This document shows positions 19,801 to 29,114 of a stretch of 64,000 nt of DNA, piece by piece. This DNA comes from JAUHXS01 sp965213575 (GTDB lineage Bacteria; Bacteroidota; Bacteroidia; Chitinophagales; JAUHXS01): assembly GCA_965213575.1 (NCBI GenBank), contig CBDBZN010000016.1:124001-188000 (forward strand), in the 5' to 3' direction. A program made the translations under genes and the position numbers. Each line of letters starts with the position of its first letter. Position 1 is the first letter of the stretch. The notes under the pieces are model-generated. The model ran no database searches, was not told the origin of the DNA, and saw only the letters and a list, made by a program, of their open reading frames with translations.

Positions 19801-20599
19801 ATCTCCATCCCCAATGCTTCAACGGCCCATTACCTTTTCCTAGTTCGTAATCAGCTCCTCGAATAATTGCTTGCTGTACGTTATCGATACCATTTTTTAC
19901 TGCTTTTTTTATATCAAATCCTTTGGCTAAAAAGGCGGCTATAGCTGAAGAAAGTGTGCAGCCGGTTCCGTGCGTGTTTTTAGTGTAAATTTTAGGCTTA
20001 GTATGTTCAATGATCTTTTGATTATTCAAATAAAGATAGTCAGTAAGTTGCTCCCCACTACCATGGCCTCCTTTAATTAAAACATGTTTACTGCCAAGGT
20101 TGGCTAGCCTATCTAGCACTTCTTTCATATTGTCTGCAGCAATATCTTTCATACCGGATAAGGCTTCAGCTTCCGGTAAATTAGGTGTAATGAGTGTAGC
20201 AATAGGAATGAGTCGTTCTTTTAAAGCACTAATGGCATCATTTTGCAAGAGTTGGCTCCCACTGGTGGAGATCATAACGGGGTCGAGTATAATATTTTTG
20301 GCATTATATTTTAGTAATCTTTCTGCTACCACTTCGATGATTGACGCACTATATAACATGCCAATTTTTACGGCATCTACTGTTACATCTTCATAAATAG
20401 CATTGATCTGTTTTCCGACAAATTCTGCATCCACACCCATAATGTCATTCACGCCAAGTGTATTTTGTGCAGTCAAAGCGGTGATTACACATACCCCATA
20501 GCAATCCATTGCTGCAAAAGTTTTTAAATCTGCTTGTATGCCCGCTCCCCCGATAGAATCAGATCCGGCAATCGTTAATACAGTATGGTATTTTTTCAA
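19799..20599 (-). CDS. thiD: Hydroxymethylpyrimidine/phosphomethylpyrimidine kinase ThiD
   Basis: ThiD phosphorylates HMP and HMP-phosphate to HMP-diphosphate, the pyrimidine half of thiamine. It has 266 residues of the ribokinase fold. The N-terminus VLTIAGSDSIGGAGIQADLKTF, the LIKGGHG segment and the catalytic anion-hole motif NTHGTGCTLSSAIAAFL are present. It is divergent from the riboswitch-led thi operon, so it is not behind that riboswitch. Confidence 0.95.
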   Translation of the reverse strand: MKKYHTVLTIAGSDSIGGAGIQADLKTFAAMDCYGVCVITALTAQNTLGVNDIMGVDAEFVGKQINAIYEDVTVDAVKIGMLYSASIIEVVAERLLKYNAKNIILDPVMISTSGSQLLQNDAISALKERLIPIATLITPNLPEAEALSGMKDIAADNMKEVLDRLANLGSKHVLIKGGHGSGEQLTDYLYLNNQKIIEHTKPKIYTKNTHGTGCTLSSAIAAFLAKGFDIKKAVKNGIDNVQQAIIRGADYELGKGNGPLKHWGWR

Positions 20600-20650
20600 G
20601 AATATGCAATTAAGTTATTAAAAATAACATCTTTTAATTAATTTTAATAA

Positions 20651-20742
20651 GTCTTTAGGGGTGTCTTATCCGCTAGTCGGCGGACGGGACTGAGATGATA
20701 CCCTCCGAACCTGTTTAGTTGACACTAACGAAGGGAAAAGAC
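20651..20742 (+). ncRNA. TPP riboswitch (THI element)
   Basis: The conserved core is visible in order: AGGGGTGTC, GGGACTGAGATGATACCC, CCGAACCTG, then CACTAACGAAGGGA. The P1 helix pairs gtcttt (20651-20656) with aaagac (20737-20742). The P3 arm carries the small GC hairpin around 20669-20687. It lies about 60 bases ahead of thiS on the same strand, and so should repress the thiS-C-E-G-H-F operon when thiamine diphosphate is abundant. No clear terminator hairpin with a T-run follows, so control may act on translation initiation. Confidence 0.93.
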
Positions 20743-20804
20743 AGGAGCACTCATCTCTTTATCCTTCAGGCTATTATTATCATCATTAATTTATCTCATA
20801 TATT

Positions 20805-21014
20805 ATGAGTAACATAGAAATATTTGTTAATAGCGAAAATCGACAAATAGATGCGAATACTAAACTTGCAGAATTGATGGATCAATTGCAAATCAATACA
20901 CAGGGAATTGCAGTGGCACTGAACAATGCAGTTATTCCTAAAAACGATTGGCAACAATATCCTATCAAAGAAAAAGATAATATCATCATCATTAAAGCGA
21001 CACAAGGCGGTTAA
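20805..21014 (+). CDS. thiS: Sulfur carrier protein ThiS
   Basis: 69-residue ubiquitin-fold protein ending in Gly-Gly (KATQGG). The C-terminal Gly is adenylated by ThiF and thiocarboxylated, and then donates sulfur for the thiazole ring made by ThiG. It is the first gene after the riboswitch and is separated from thiC by 6 bases. Confidence 0.93.
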   Translation: MSNIEIFVNSENRQIDANTKLAELMDQLQINTQGIAVALNNAVIPKNDWQQYPIKEKDNIIIIKATQGG

Positions 21015-21020
21015 AATATA

Positions 21021-22892
21021 ATGCCCATGAAAACGGAAAAATTACCTGCGGAAAAGACGATTACCAGAACGCCTTTGCCTAACTCTAAAAAAGTTTACGT
21101 TCCCGGCACTATCCACGATATTGAAGTGCCAATGAGGGAAATATCCTTGAGTGATTCGCCCACGCCAATGGATGGAGGCCAGCCTACTAAAAATGCTCCG
21201 GTGACTGTTTACGACACCAGTGGCCCTTACACAGACTTATCAGTAGATATTGATGTGGTCAAAGGACTTAAGCCGCTACGGGAAGAGTGGATCAAAAATA
21301 GAGGTGATGTGGAACAATTAGCTGATATTACGTCTGACTATGGTAAAGAACGATTGTATAATAGCGATTTAGACTATTTAAGGTTTGAACATATTAGAAA
21401 ACCTTTGCGAGCAAAAAAAGGTTATAATGTATCTCAAATGCATTATGCTAGGAAAGGCATCATTACTCCGGAAATGGAATTTATAGCTATCCGTGAAAAT
21501 CAACGGATACAAGAGGTAAAAGATTTAGGCGTACAGCATCCGGGAGAAAGTTTTGGAGCAAATATTCCTAAAACACACATAACACCTGAATTTGTAAGAG
21601 ATGAAGTAGCAGCGGGTAGAGCGATCATTCCGAATAACATTAATCATCCTGAAAGTGAGCCCATGATCATTGGCCGTAATTTTTTAGTGAAAATTAATGC
21701 AAATATTGGTAATTCTGCAGTGACCTCGAGTATAGAAGAAGAGGTTGAGAAAGCCGTATGGGCGTGCCGATGGGGAGCGGATACGATTATGGATCTATCT
21801 ACCGGAAAAAATATTCATGAGACTCGAGAGTGGATCATTCGTAATTCTCCCGTTCCGGTGGGTACGGTACCAATTTACCAAGCATTAGAAAAAGTAAATG
21901 GCAAAGCAGAAGATTTAACGTGGGAAATATTTAAAGATACGTTGATTGAACAAGCAGAGCAGGGAGTTGATTATTTTACTATTCACGCGGGAGTGTTATT
22001 AAGATATATCCCGATGACTGCAAAAAGATTAACAGGTATTGTTTCTCGAGGTGGTTCTATCATGGCAAAATGGTGCTTATCTCATCATAAAGAAAGTTTT
22101 TTATATACTCATTTTGAAGAAATCTGTGAGATTATGAAAGCATACGATGTAGCATTTTCTTTGGGAGATGGATTGCGTCCGGGTTCGTTAGCAGATGCAA
22201 ATGATGAAGCACAGTTTGCAGAGTTACAAACGTTAGGAGAACTGACTAAAATCGCTTGGAAACATGATGTTCAGGTGATGATTGAAGGGCCGGGACATGT
22301 GCCTATGCAAATGATCAAAGAAAATATGGACAAGCAGTTGCAAGATTGCTACGAGGCTCCTTTCTATACTTTGGGGCCTTTAACAACAGACATTGCACCT
22401 GGCTATGATCACATCACTTCTGCCATTGGTGCAGCTCAAATTGGGTGGTACGGTACGGCGATGCTGTGTTATGTAACACCAAAAGAGCATTTAGGCTTAC
22501 CGGATAAAAAAGATGTGAAAGATGGCGTAATTACCTATAAAATAGCTGCTCACGCTGCCGATTTAGCTAAAGGCCATCCGGGTGCTTATTACAGAGATAA
22601 TGCACTTAGCAAGGCTCGTTTTGAATTTAGGTGGAATGATCAATTTAATTTATCGCTTGATCCGGATACTGCAAGAGCATTCCATGATGAAACATTGCCG
22701 TCTGACAATGCTAAAGTGGCTCATTTTTGCTCTATGTGCGGCCCTCATTTCTGCTCCATGAAAATCACACAGGATGTAAGAGCCTATGCGAAAGAGAAAG
22801 GTTTGGAAGATGAACGGGCATTAAAAAAAGGCATGGAGGAAAAATCGAAAGAATTTGCGGAAGCAGGGGGAGATATCTACGTAAAACAATAA
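21021..22892 (+). CDS. thiC: Phosphomethylpyrimidine synthase ThiC
   Basis: Radical SAM enzyme converting aminoimidazole ribotide to HMP-phosphate. It has 623 residues, typical length. Recognisable segments include HYARKGIITPEMEFIAIREN, RAIIPNNINHPE, TIHAGVLLRY and GPGHVP. The C-terminal 4Fe-4S ligands are in CSMCGPHFCS near residue 565. A second Met two codons in (MPMKTEK) is an alternative start. It sits between thiS and thiE in one operon. Confidence 0.97.
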   Translation: MPMKTEKLPAEKTITRTPLPNSKKVYVPGTIHDIEVPMREISLSDSPTPMDGGQPTKNAPVTVYDTSGPYTDLSVDIDVVKGLKPLREEWIKNRGDVEQLADITSDYGKERLYNSDLDYLRFEHIRKPLRAKKGYNVSQMHYARKGIITPEMEFIAIRENQRIQEVKDLGVQHPGESFGANIPKTHITPEFVRDEVAAGRAIIPNNINHPESEPMIIGRNFLVKINANIGNSAVTSSIEEEVEKAVWACRWGADTIMDLSTGKNIHETREWIIRNSPVPVGTVPIYQALEKVNGKAEDLTWEIFKDTLIEQAEQGVDYFTIHAGVLLRYIPMTAKRLTGIVSRGGSIMAKWCLSHHKESFLYTHFEEICEIMKAYDVAFSLGDGLRPGSLADANDEAQFAELQTLGELTKIAWKHDVQVMIEGPGHVPMQMIKENMDKQLQDCYEAPFYTLGPLTTDIAPGYDHITSAIGAAQIGWYGTAMLCYVTPKEHLGLPDKKDVKDGVITYKIAAHAADLAKGHPGAYYRDNALSKARFEFRWNDQFNLSLDPDTARAFHDETLPSDNAKVAHFCSMCGPHFCSMKITQDVRAYAKEKGLEDERALKKGMEEKSKEFAEAGGDIYVKQ

Positions 22893-22894
22893 AA

Positions 22895-23569
22895 GTGAAG
22901 CCTAAAAACATTTCCAAACTTCAGTATATCACTCAAGATCTTGAGGAAATCAGTCATGTAAATCTTGTTGAAGATGCTTGTAAAATTGGAGTTGATTGGA
23001 TTCAGCTCCGCTTAAAAAATCACACTAAAGAAGAGGTGAGTGATATCGCTCAACAAGTAAATGTAATTTGTAAGCATTTTGGTGCCAAGCTGATTATAAA
23101 TGATCAAGTAGATGTAGCAATGGCTGTGGGTGCTCAAGGTGTTCATTTAGGTAAACAAGACATGCCGGTATCAGAGGCAAGAAAAATTTTGGGTGAAAAT
23201 TACATTATAGGTGGTACTGCCAACACTTTTGAAGATATATTAATCCTCGCCAAGCAAGGTGTTGATTATATTGGTTTAGGGCCTTACAAGCACACGTTTA
23301 CTAAAACTAATTTAAGTCCCGTATTAGGAGTACAGGCCTATAAAGACATTCTTAAAAAATGTTATGAAGCTAATATAAATATTCCCGTTGTCGCGGTAGG
23401 AGGGATTAAATTAGAGGATATGCCTATATTAATAAAGTCTGGAGTGCATGGCATTGCAGTTGCTTCTTGCATCGGTAAAGCTGAAAACAAAGGAAAAACG
23501 GTGAATGCCATTCAACGAATATTATCTAATCCTGTTAAAGACCAGCATGCAACTATTATCCATAGCTGA
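22895..23569 (+). CDS. thiE: Thiamine phosphate synthase ThiE
   Basis: Joins HMP-PP and thiazole phosphate to make thiamine phosphate. It has 224 residues, a TIM barrel with WIQLRLKNHTKEE, LIINDQVDVAMAVGAQGVHLG and PVVAVGGIKLEDM. The start is GTG, two bases after the thiC stop. The last 23 bases overlap the start of thiG, indicating coupled translation. A second, more divergent ThiE-like gene lies at 26621-27274. Confidence 0.93.
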   Translation: MKPKNISKLQYITQDLEEISHVNLVEDACKIGVDWIQLRLKNHTKEEVSDIAQQVNVICKHFGAKLIINDQVDVAMAVGAQGVHLGKQDMPVSEARKILGENYIIGGTANTFEDILILAKQGVDYIGLGPYKHTFTKTNLSPVLGVQAYKDILKKCYEANINIPVVAVGGIKLEDMPILIKSGVHGIAVASCIGKAENKGKTVNAIQRILSNPVKDQHATIIHS

Positions 23570-24314
23570 TAAAACATTTACTTCTCGGCTATTTGTCGGG
23601 ACAGGAAAATTCAGCTCCGGTCAACTGATGGAAGAGGCTATTCTTGCATCAAGATCTGAATTAGTCACGATGGCATTAAAACGGGTAGATTTAAAAAATG
23701 ACCGAGATAATATTTTGTCTCATCTCAAATCACCAACTATTAATTTACTACCAAATACTTCAGGAGCAAAAAATGCTAAAGAAGCTGTTTTGGCTGCTCA
23801 GCTAGCTAGAGAGGCTTTAGAAACTAATTGGCTAAAGTTAGAAATTCATCCCGATCCTAAATATTTAATGCCCGATCCCATAGAGACTTTAAAAGCAACA
23901 GAAGAACTGGCTAAATTAGGATTTGTTGTGTTACCATACATTCATGCAGATCCGGTTCTGTGTAAACGTTTGGAAGAAGCAGGTACAGCTGCAGTCATGC
24001 CTTTAGGATCTCCAATCGGCAGCAATAAAGGCATCAAAACAATTGATTTTATAGAAATTATTATAGAGCAAAGTAAAGTACCTGTAGTGATAGATGCGGG
24101 TATAGGAGCTCCGTCTGATGCAGCAAAAGCGATGGAGATAGGTGCGGATGCGGTGTTAGTGAATACTGCAATTGCTGTTTCACAAAATCCTGTTGCAATG
24201 GGAAAAGCCTTTAAAATGGCTGTTGAAGCAGGACGTATGGCTTTTGAATCAAAGTTGGGAAGACAATCGCTTAAAGCAGAAGCGAGCAGCCCGTTGACAA
24301 ATTTTCTTTCGTAA
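23547..24314 (+). CDS. thiG: Thiazole synthase ThiG
   Basis: Forms the thiazole phosphate ring from DXP, dehydroglycine and ThiS-thiocarboxylate. It has 255 residues, starting MQLLSIADKTFTSRLFVGTGKF. The Schiff-base lysine region lies in MALKRVDLKN, with PVVIDAGIGAPSDAAKAMEIGADAVLVNTAIA near the C-terminus. I placed the start at ATG 23547; a longer in-frame reading lies entirely within thiE. A 76-base gap without visible signals separates it from thiH. Confidence 0.95.
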   Translation: MQLLSIADKTFTSRLFVGTGKFSSGQLMEEAILASRSELVTMALKRVDLKNDRDNILSHLKSPTINLLPNTSGAKNAKEAVLAAQLAREALETNWLKLEIHPDPKYLMPDPIETLKATEELAKLGFVVLPYIHADPVLCKRLEEAGTAAVMPLGSPIGSNKGIKTIDFIEIIIEQSKVPVVIDAGIGAPSDAAKAMEIGADAVLVNTAIAVSQNPVAMGKAFKMAVEAGRMAFESKLGRQSLKAEASSPLTNFLS

Positions 24315-24390
24315 TAAGGTGAAGCTGTATAAGAAACTCAAATTATTAGAAGCATGTTATATAATTTAAGAATCTCACAAAGCAAATAAT

Positions 24391-25539
24391 ATGGAGCAAA
24401 ACACCTTCAACCTTAAACCTTCTACCCAAAACATGTTTAAAGAAGTTTTTGCCCAATACAACTGGAAGCAAATAACAGAGGATATTTACTCAAAAACTGC
24501 AGAAGATGTTTTATCTGCATTATCTAAACCAAAAAGAAACTTAGAAGATTTTAAAGCGCTCATCTCCCCGGCTGCAGCTCCTCATTTAGAGCAAATGGCT
24601 CAGCTTAGTCATCAACTTACGCAGAAACGATTTGGAAAAACCATTCAAATGTATATTCCGTTATACTTGTCTAACGAATGTCAAAACATTTGCACTTATT
24701 GTGGTTTTAGTTTAGATAACAAGCTTAAAAGAAAAACATTAACTGATGAAGAAATCATTAAAGAAGCAAAGATCATAAAATCGTATGGCTATGATCATAT
24801 TTTACTCGTTACCGGAGAAGCGAACAAAACAGTTGGGGTAGATTATATAGCAAATGCTATTGAATTATTGCGTCCATATTTTGCCCATATTTCTATGGAA
24901 GTCCAACCGCTGGATCAAGCAGATTATGAAAAACTTATTGCGGTTGGGTTAAATACTGTGCTTGTTTATCAAGAAACCTATCACGAAGCGAATTACAAGA
25001 TTTATCATCCTAAAGGGAAAAAATCAAACTTTCATTATCGACTAGATACTCCTGATCGGTTAGGAAAGGCTAAGATTCAAAAGATTGGTTTGGGATGTTT
25101 AATTGGCTTAGAAGATTGGCGAACCGATTCTTTTTTTACTGCTCTCCATTTGGATTATCTCGAAAAGACTTATTGGCAAACAAAATATAGTATTTCATTC
25201 CCGAGGCTAAGGCCTTTTTCGGGTGGCTTTACTCCTAAAGTCAATATGTCGGATAAGGAGTTGGTACAACTTATCTGTGCGTACCGCATATTTAATGAGG
25301 AGATTGAATTATCTATGTCTACTCGTGAGCATAAGCAGTTTAGAGACAACATCATTAAATTAGGTATTACTTCTATCAGTGCAGGTTCTAAAACTGATCC
25401 CGGAGGTTATGCTGATGAAGAGGATAATTTAGAACAGTTTGAGATATCAGATAATCGTAGTCCTGAAGTCATGGCGAAAGTTATTAAAAATCAAGGCTAT
25501 GAAGTAGTTTGGAAGGATTGGGAATTAGCTTATGATTAG
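24391..25539 (+). CDS. thiH: 2-iminoacetate synthase ThiH
   Basis: Radical SAM tyrosine lyase that supplies dehydroglycine (2-iminoacetate) to ThiG, releasing p-cresol. It has 382 residues, with the Cx3Cx2C cluster at Cys97, Cys101 and Cys104 (CQNICTYCGFS) and the thiamine-type C-terminal region containing SAGSKTDPGGY. ThiH rather than the oxygen-dependent glycine oxidase ThiO suggests thiamine can be made under low oxygen. Its stop codon directly abuts the ATG of thiF. Confidence 0.95.
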   Translation: MEQNTFNLKPSTQNMFKEVFAQYNWKQITEDIYSKTAEDVLSALSKPKRNLEDFKALISPAAAPHLEQMAQLSHQLTQKRFGKTIQMYIPLYLSNECQNICTYCGFSLDNKLKRKTLTDEEIIKEAKIIKSYGYDHILLVTGEANKTVGVDYIANAIELLRPYFAHISMEVQPLDQADYEKLIAVGLNTVLVYQETYHEANYKIYHPKGKKSNFHYRLDTPDRLGKAKIQKIGLGCLIGLEDWRTDSFFTALHLDYLEKTYWQTKYSISFPRLRPFSGGFTPKVNMSDKELVQLICAYRIFNEEIELSMSTREHKQFRDNIIKLGITSISAGSKTDPGGYADEEDNLEQFEISDNRSPEVMAKVIKNQGYEVVWKDWELAYD

Positions 25540-26637
25540 ATGTTTAGCAGCGTAGAATTAAAAAGATATACACGCCACCTTACCTTATCTGAGATTGGAA
25601 TAACCGGGCAAGAAAAACTAAAAAAAGCGAGTGTCTTAATAATTGGCGCAGGAGGCTTAGGATGTCCTGCGTTACAATATTTGGTGGCTGCAGGAGTAGG
25701 GCATATAGGTATTATTGATGACGATCTTGTAGAAGAAAGTAATTTGCAGCGGCAAATACTTTACTCCACTTCTGATGTAGGTAAATATAAAGTGGAGGCA
25801 GCTCAACAAAAGCTAGCTCAGCAAAATCCTCACATCAAGATCACTGCTCTGAATGCTAGATTAAAAAAAGTAAATGTGCTTTCTATAATTAAAGATTACG
25901 ATGTAATTGTAGATGGATCTGATAACTTTTCCACTCGATATTTAGTAAATGATGCTTGTGTGATGGTGGGTAAACCATTAGTATTTGGAGCCATTTTTAA
26001 GTTTGAAGGGCAGGTGAGTGTATTTAATTATCAAGGTAGTGCAACTTATCGTTGCCTTTATCCTGAGCCACCATCACAAGATGAAGTTCCTAATTGCTCT
26101 GAAATAGGCGTGCTGGGAGTATTACCCGGTATAGTAGGATGTTTGCAGGCTAATGAAGCCTTAAAAATAATTTTAGGAATCGGAGAGGTGCTAAGCAATA
26201 AGTTATTAATATTTAATAGTTTAACGATGAATTTCCAGACGTTTTCGATCAAGCCGAATTTAAAAAATTTAGCAAGAAATAAGTTAGAAGATGATTATGA
26301 AGAAGTATGTGCTTTGCCTATCAAAGAGATTACAGTAGCAGATCTCAAATCAAAAATTGAGAATAAGGAAAAGCTTCAAATTATAGATGTAAGAGAAGAA
26401 GATGAATATGAAATATGCAATTTAGGTGGTACATTGATTCCTTTATCGACAATTAAAAATAACCTTCATTTAATCAAGCAAGACTACCCGGTAGTTTTTC
26501 ATTGTCACCATGGAAGTAGAAGCAAGCAAGCTATTGAAATGCTTAATGCTGAAGTAGATGGCCGCAATTTTTACAATTTAAAAGGTGGTATTCATCAATG
26601 GGCTTTGCAAATTGATACAACTATGCCGACTTACTAG
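25540..26637 (+). CDS. thiF: ThiF/MoeB-type adenylyltransferase with C-terminal rhodanese domain
   Basis: An E1-like domain (residues 1-260) with ATP site GAGGLGCPALQYL and the Arg finger region SNLQRQILY, followed by a rhodanese domain (about 265-365) whose loop CHHGSRSKQ holds the presumed persulfide cysteine. By position in the operon it should adenylate ThiS and may also deliver sulfur to it. The paired CxxC zinc ligands of classic MoeB/ThiF are not evident: one Cys in TYRCLYPEP and one in VPNC, with no second CxxC. It might also serve MoaD. It starts immediately after thiH and converges with the next gene, overlapping it by 17 bases. Confidence 0.88.
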   Translation: MFSSVELKRYTRHLTLSEIGITGQEKLKKASVLIIGAGGLGCPALQYLVAAGVGHIGIIDDDLVEESNLQRQILYSTSDVGKYKVEAAQQKLAQQNPHIKITALNARLKKVNVLSIIKDYDVIVDGSDNFSTRYLVNDACVMVGKPLVFGAIFKFEGQVSVFNYQGSATYRCLYPEPPSQDEVPNCSEIGVLGVLPGIVGCLQANEALKIILGIGEVLSNKLLIFNSLTMNFQTFSIKPNLKNLARNKLEDDYEEVCALPIKEITVADLKSKIENKEKLQIIDVREEDEYEICNLGGTLIPLSTIKNNLHLIKQDYPVVFHCHHGSRSKQAIEMLNAEVDGRNFYNLKGGIHQWALQIDTTMPTY

Positions 26638-27274
26638 CAACTTTTAAATGAGATTGTTTACCTAAAATGTGATTTTTTATATCAATAAAAGCAGTCACAG
26701 GGTCCGGGCTTCTCCAGATGCTTCCCAATAACGCAACTCCCTTGAAGCCCATTTTCTGAGTAATGGTTATTTTATCTAAGTCAATACCCCCTAAGGCTAT
26801 TACGTTATGATCATACTGTGTTAGTTTATCTTGAATTTCTATCTCTGAAAATTTTGACTTGTAGTTTTCTTTGGAAATACTTTTGAAGATAGGACTTAAA
26901 AAAACGTACTCATATTTGTTAGATTTCTTAATAGCTTCTTTCAGAGTGTGAGATGACATACTAACATGTAGCGATTTTCTTCTTCTTACTTTTAGCCAAA
27001 GTATCTTAAACCATGTTTTAACAGGCTTTTTTTTATATTTTCTAGTGAGGTGAATGCCTTTAAAATTATAATGTAAGCATAAATTATAGTGGGAATGTAA
27101 AATGATGCGGTCATGGTACTTTTCAGGAATTTCAGCAATAAACTCTTCTAATAAATATCGAGGGAAATTGGGCTTTCTTAGATGAAAATATTGCAAACCC
27201 TGCTCAAAGAGCTGGGTAATGTAGTACTGTTCATTCTTAATATTATCCGGATTGGATATGACAACTATTTTCAC
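26621..27274 (-). CDS. ThiE-like thiamine phosphate synthase paralogue (TenI/ThiE family)
   Basis: 217 residues of the ThiE/TenI barrel: QYFHLRKPNFPRYLLEEF, IILHSHYNLCLHYNFKGIHLT, YVFLSPIFKSISKENY, VIALGGIDLDKI. Compared with ThiE at 22895, the pyrophosphate- and metal-binding segments are altered (HSHYNL in place of INDQVD). It may therefore be a TenI-type aromatase or a salvage enzyme rather than a second synthase. It converges on thiF with a 17-base overlap and has no visible riboswitch. Confidence 0.75.
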   Translation of the reverse strand: MKIVVISNPDNIKNEQYYITQLFEQGLQYFHLRKPNFPRYLLEEFIAEIPEKYHDRIILHSHYNLCLHYNFKGIHLTRKYKKKPVKTWFKILWLKVRRRKSLHVSMSSHTLKEAIKKSNKYEYVFLSPIFKSISKENYKSKFSEIEIQDKLTQYDHNVIALGGIDLDKITITQKMGFKGVALLGSIWRSPDPVTAFIDIKNHILGKQSHLKVASKSA

Positions 27275-27326
27275 AATAAATCAATATAAAACATAAAGGT
27301 AAGCTTAACTTAACAATTAAGCAAAC

Positions 27327-29090
27327 TTATTTTAGCTTAGCAGTAAAATTGCTTCTCAAATTTTCGTAGCTGATTAAGTCTACCTTTACGGAACCAACTA
27401 CTATGGGCGATTCTACTCTAATAGGAATTTTATTGTTATCGTCAGTCACCCATACAGTCATGTTTTCTCCTTCTTCAAATAAAGTACCTTCAATCAATAA
27501 TGGTTTAAACTTAATACAATCAAATTTACCCAGCTTAGTTTTTAGGTTTTCTTTGCCTAGATATCTTATATGGATAGGGTGCACTTGATGATCTAAAAAG
27601 ATCGTTAGCGGGATAATGTCGCCTTCTTTATAGTTACTAAAATCAATATTTCTTGATTTATAAACAATAGATAACACATCATGTGTACAATCCGGGAAAT
27701 CAAACACTCCCTTTCGTGTAGTAGCTTGATTATTTTCCCGATCAAATGTAATTTCACTATATTTTTCATATCCACCTTCTTTAACATCCCTCGCAAACTT
27801 ATAAGGTAATAATGTAGTCCGATCCACATACGACTCATACCGATCTCGTACCTTAAAAAACCAATCATAATCAGGATAAGTCTGCCCTACGCCGCTGAAA
27901 TGATACACAGACTTATTATTCATCGTTTCTTCTTCTACTTTAAATGTCACTTCTCCTGCATTAGCCCATATCAAACCCCAGTTATAACTTACCTGATAAG
28001 TCAGTTCTTCACCTATTTTAAAACTTTTATTCTCTACCAAACATGCTTCGTTATCTTCTGCTTTGAGTGCAGCAGTGCTGAAAATACAAGCTAAGATTAA
28101 GAGCTTAGGCATCCATTTTTTATAAGATTTTGTGAATGCATAAAAATTGAATTTGTACATAAAGCTTAACCCAAGTAGTGCAGGAATAACTAAATTAATC
28201 ATCCATAGGACAACAGATGCCGATACCACTGCTAAAAGGTTTTCCGTAATGAATCCCATAAAAAATACACTTAGGTTGCCTCGCACGCCCAACTCTGTTA
28301 GAGCAATGGTAGGAATAATAGTCTGACATAAAAATATAATGCTAATCATGGTTAAGCCTTTTAAGGGTGAGGCATTGACGCCTAATATCCAAAGTAAAGC
28401 CAAAAATTGTACCGAGTAAACTAAGTATCTAGCAATTGATAATCCTAAAACCACTAATAACTGTCTATATTCGATTGATTTAATCACATAAATATGTTTT
28501 TTTGCTTTGCGTAACCATTTAACTTTATCAAAAATAAATCCTAACAAATGTATATTAAAGTATACAGTCAATATTAGAAATATAAGAATTACAGTCATAC
28601 CAATGATTAAGTAGTTGAAATAAACTTTATCAATCGGATAGGTAGTGAAGAAAAAATATGTTAAACCTAGTATTCCAACTAAAAAAGTCGCAGTGATTTG
28701 TCCATAGCTACTGATAATAGAGAGAATAATGCCGTTAATTTTGTTTCCTTTTTGTAAAAATAAAATACGTCCACCATATTCTCCTACTCTGTTAGGTGTA
28801 AATAAACCTAGTGTCACCCCTGAAAAAATGCCTTTAAATGCATTTTTATAAGATATCATCTCTTCCTTTTTTAAAATATATTTCCATTTAACCGCTTCAA
28901 TGCCCCAATTTACAAAGACTAAAGCAAGAGGTATTATCAAAAGTAAAAGTGTGGTAATGGTAAATTGATTTATAAAATCATTAATAATTTGGTGAATATT
29001 ATTATTCACAAAGAGTTGGTTGTAAATTGCGTATAATAGCCCGGCTAGAATTAATATCTTTATAAATACGTTAATAATTCTACTATGCAC
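27327..29090 (-). CDS. Fusion: lysylphosphatidylglycerol-synthase/flippase-like membrane domain plus DUF3108
   Basis: 587 residues starting at GTG. Residues 1-325 hold about eight hydrophobic segments of the UPF0104/YbhN-type family (LFTPNRVGEYGGRILFL, TELGVRGNLSVFF). From residue 327 a new signal-peptide-like stretch, MPKLLILACIFSTAALKA, leads into a DUF3108 domain (FKIGEELTYQVSYNWGLIWANAGEV, DYDWFFKVRDRY, HDVLSIVYKSRNIDF). In related Bacteroidota I know these as two adjacent genes, so this looks like a read-through fusion. The Met at 327 could still act as an internal start. It is divergent from ruvC. Function is unknown; a link to the envelope or lipids is plausible from the first domain. 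Confidence 0.75.
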   Translation of the reverse strand: MHSRIINVFIKILILAGLLYAIYNQLFVNNNIHQIINDFINQFTITTLLLLIIPLALVFVNWGIEAVKWKYILKKEEMISYKNAFKGIFSGVTLGLFTPNRVGEYGGRILFLQKGNKINGIILSIISSYGQITATFLVGILGLTYFFFTTYPIDKVYFNYLIIGMTVILIFLILTVYFNIHLLGFIFDKVKWLRKAKKHIYVIKSIEYRQLLVVLGLSIARYLVYSVQFLALLWILGVNASPLKGLTMISIIFLCQTIIPTIALTELGVRGNLSVFFMGFITENLLAVVSASVVLWMINLVIPALLGLSFMYKFNFYAFTKSYKKWMPKLLILACIFSTAALKAEDNEACLVENKSFKIGEELTYQVSYNWGLIWANAGEVTFKVEEETMNNKSVYHFSGVGQTYPDYDWFFKVRDRYESYVDRTTLLPYKFARDVKEGGYEKYSEITFDRENNQATTRKGVFDFPDCTHDVLSIVYKSRNIDFSNYKEGDIIPLTIFLDHQVHPIHIRYLGKENLKTKLGKFDCIKFKPLLIEGTLFEEGENMTVWVTDDNNKIPIRVESPIVVGSVKVDLISYENLRSNFTAKLK

Positions 29091-29114
29091 TGCTAATAAT
29101 TAAATTTATTAATC

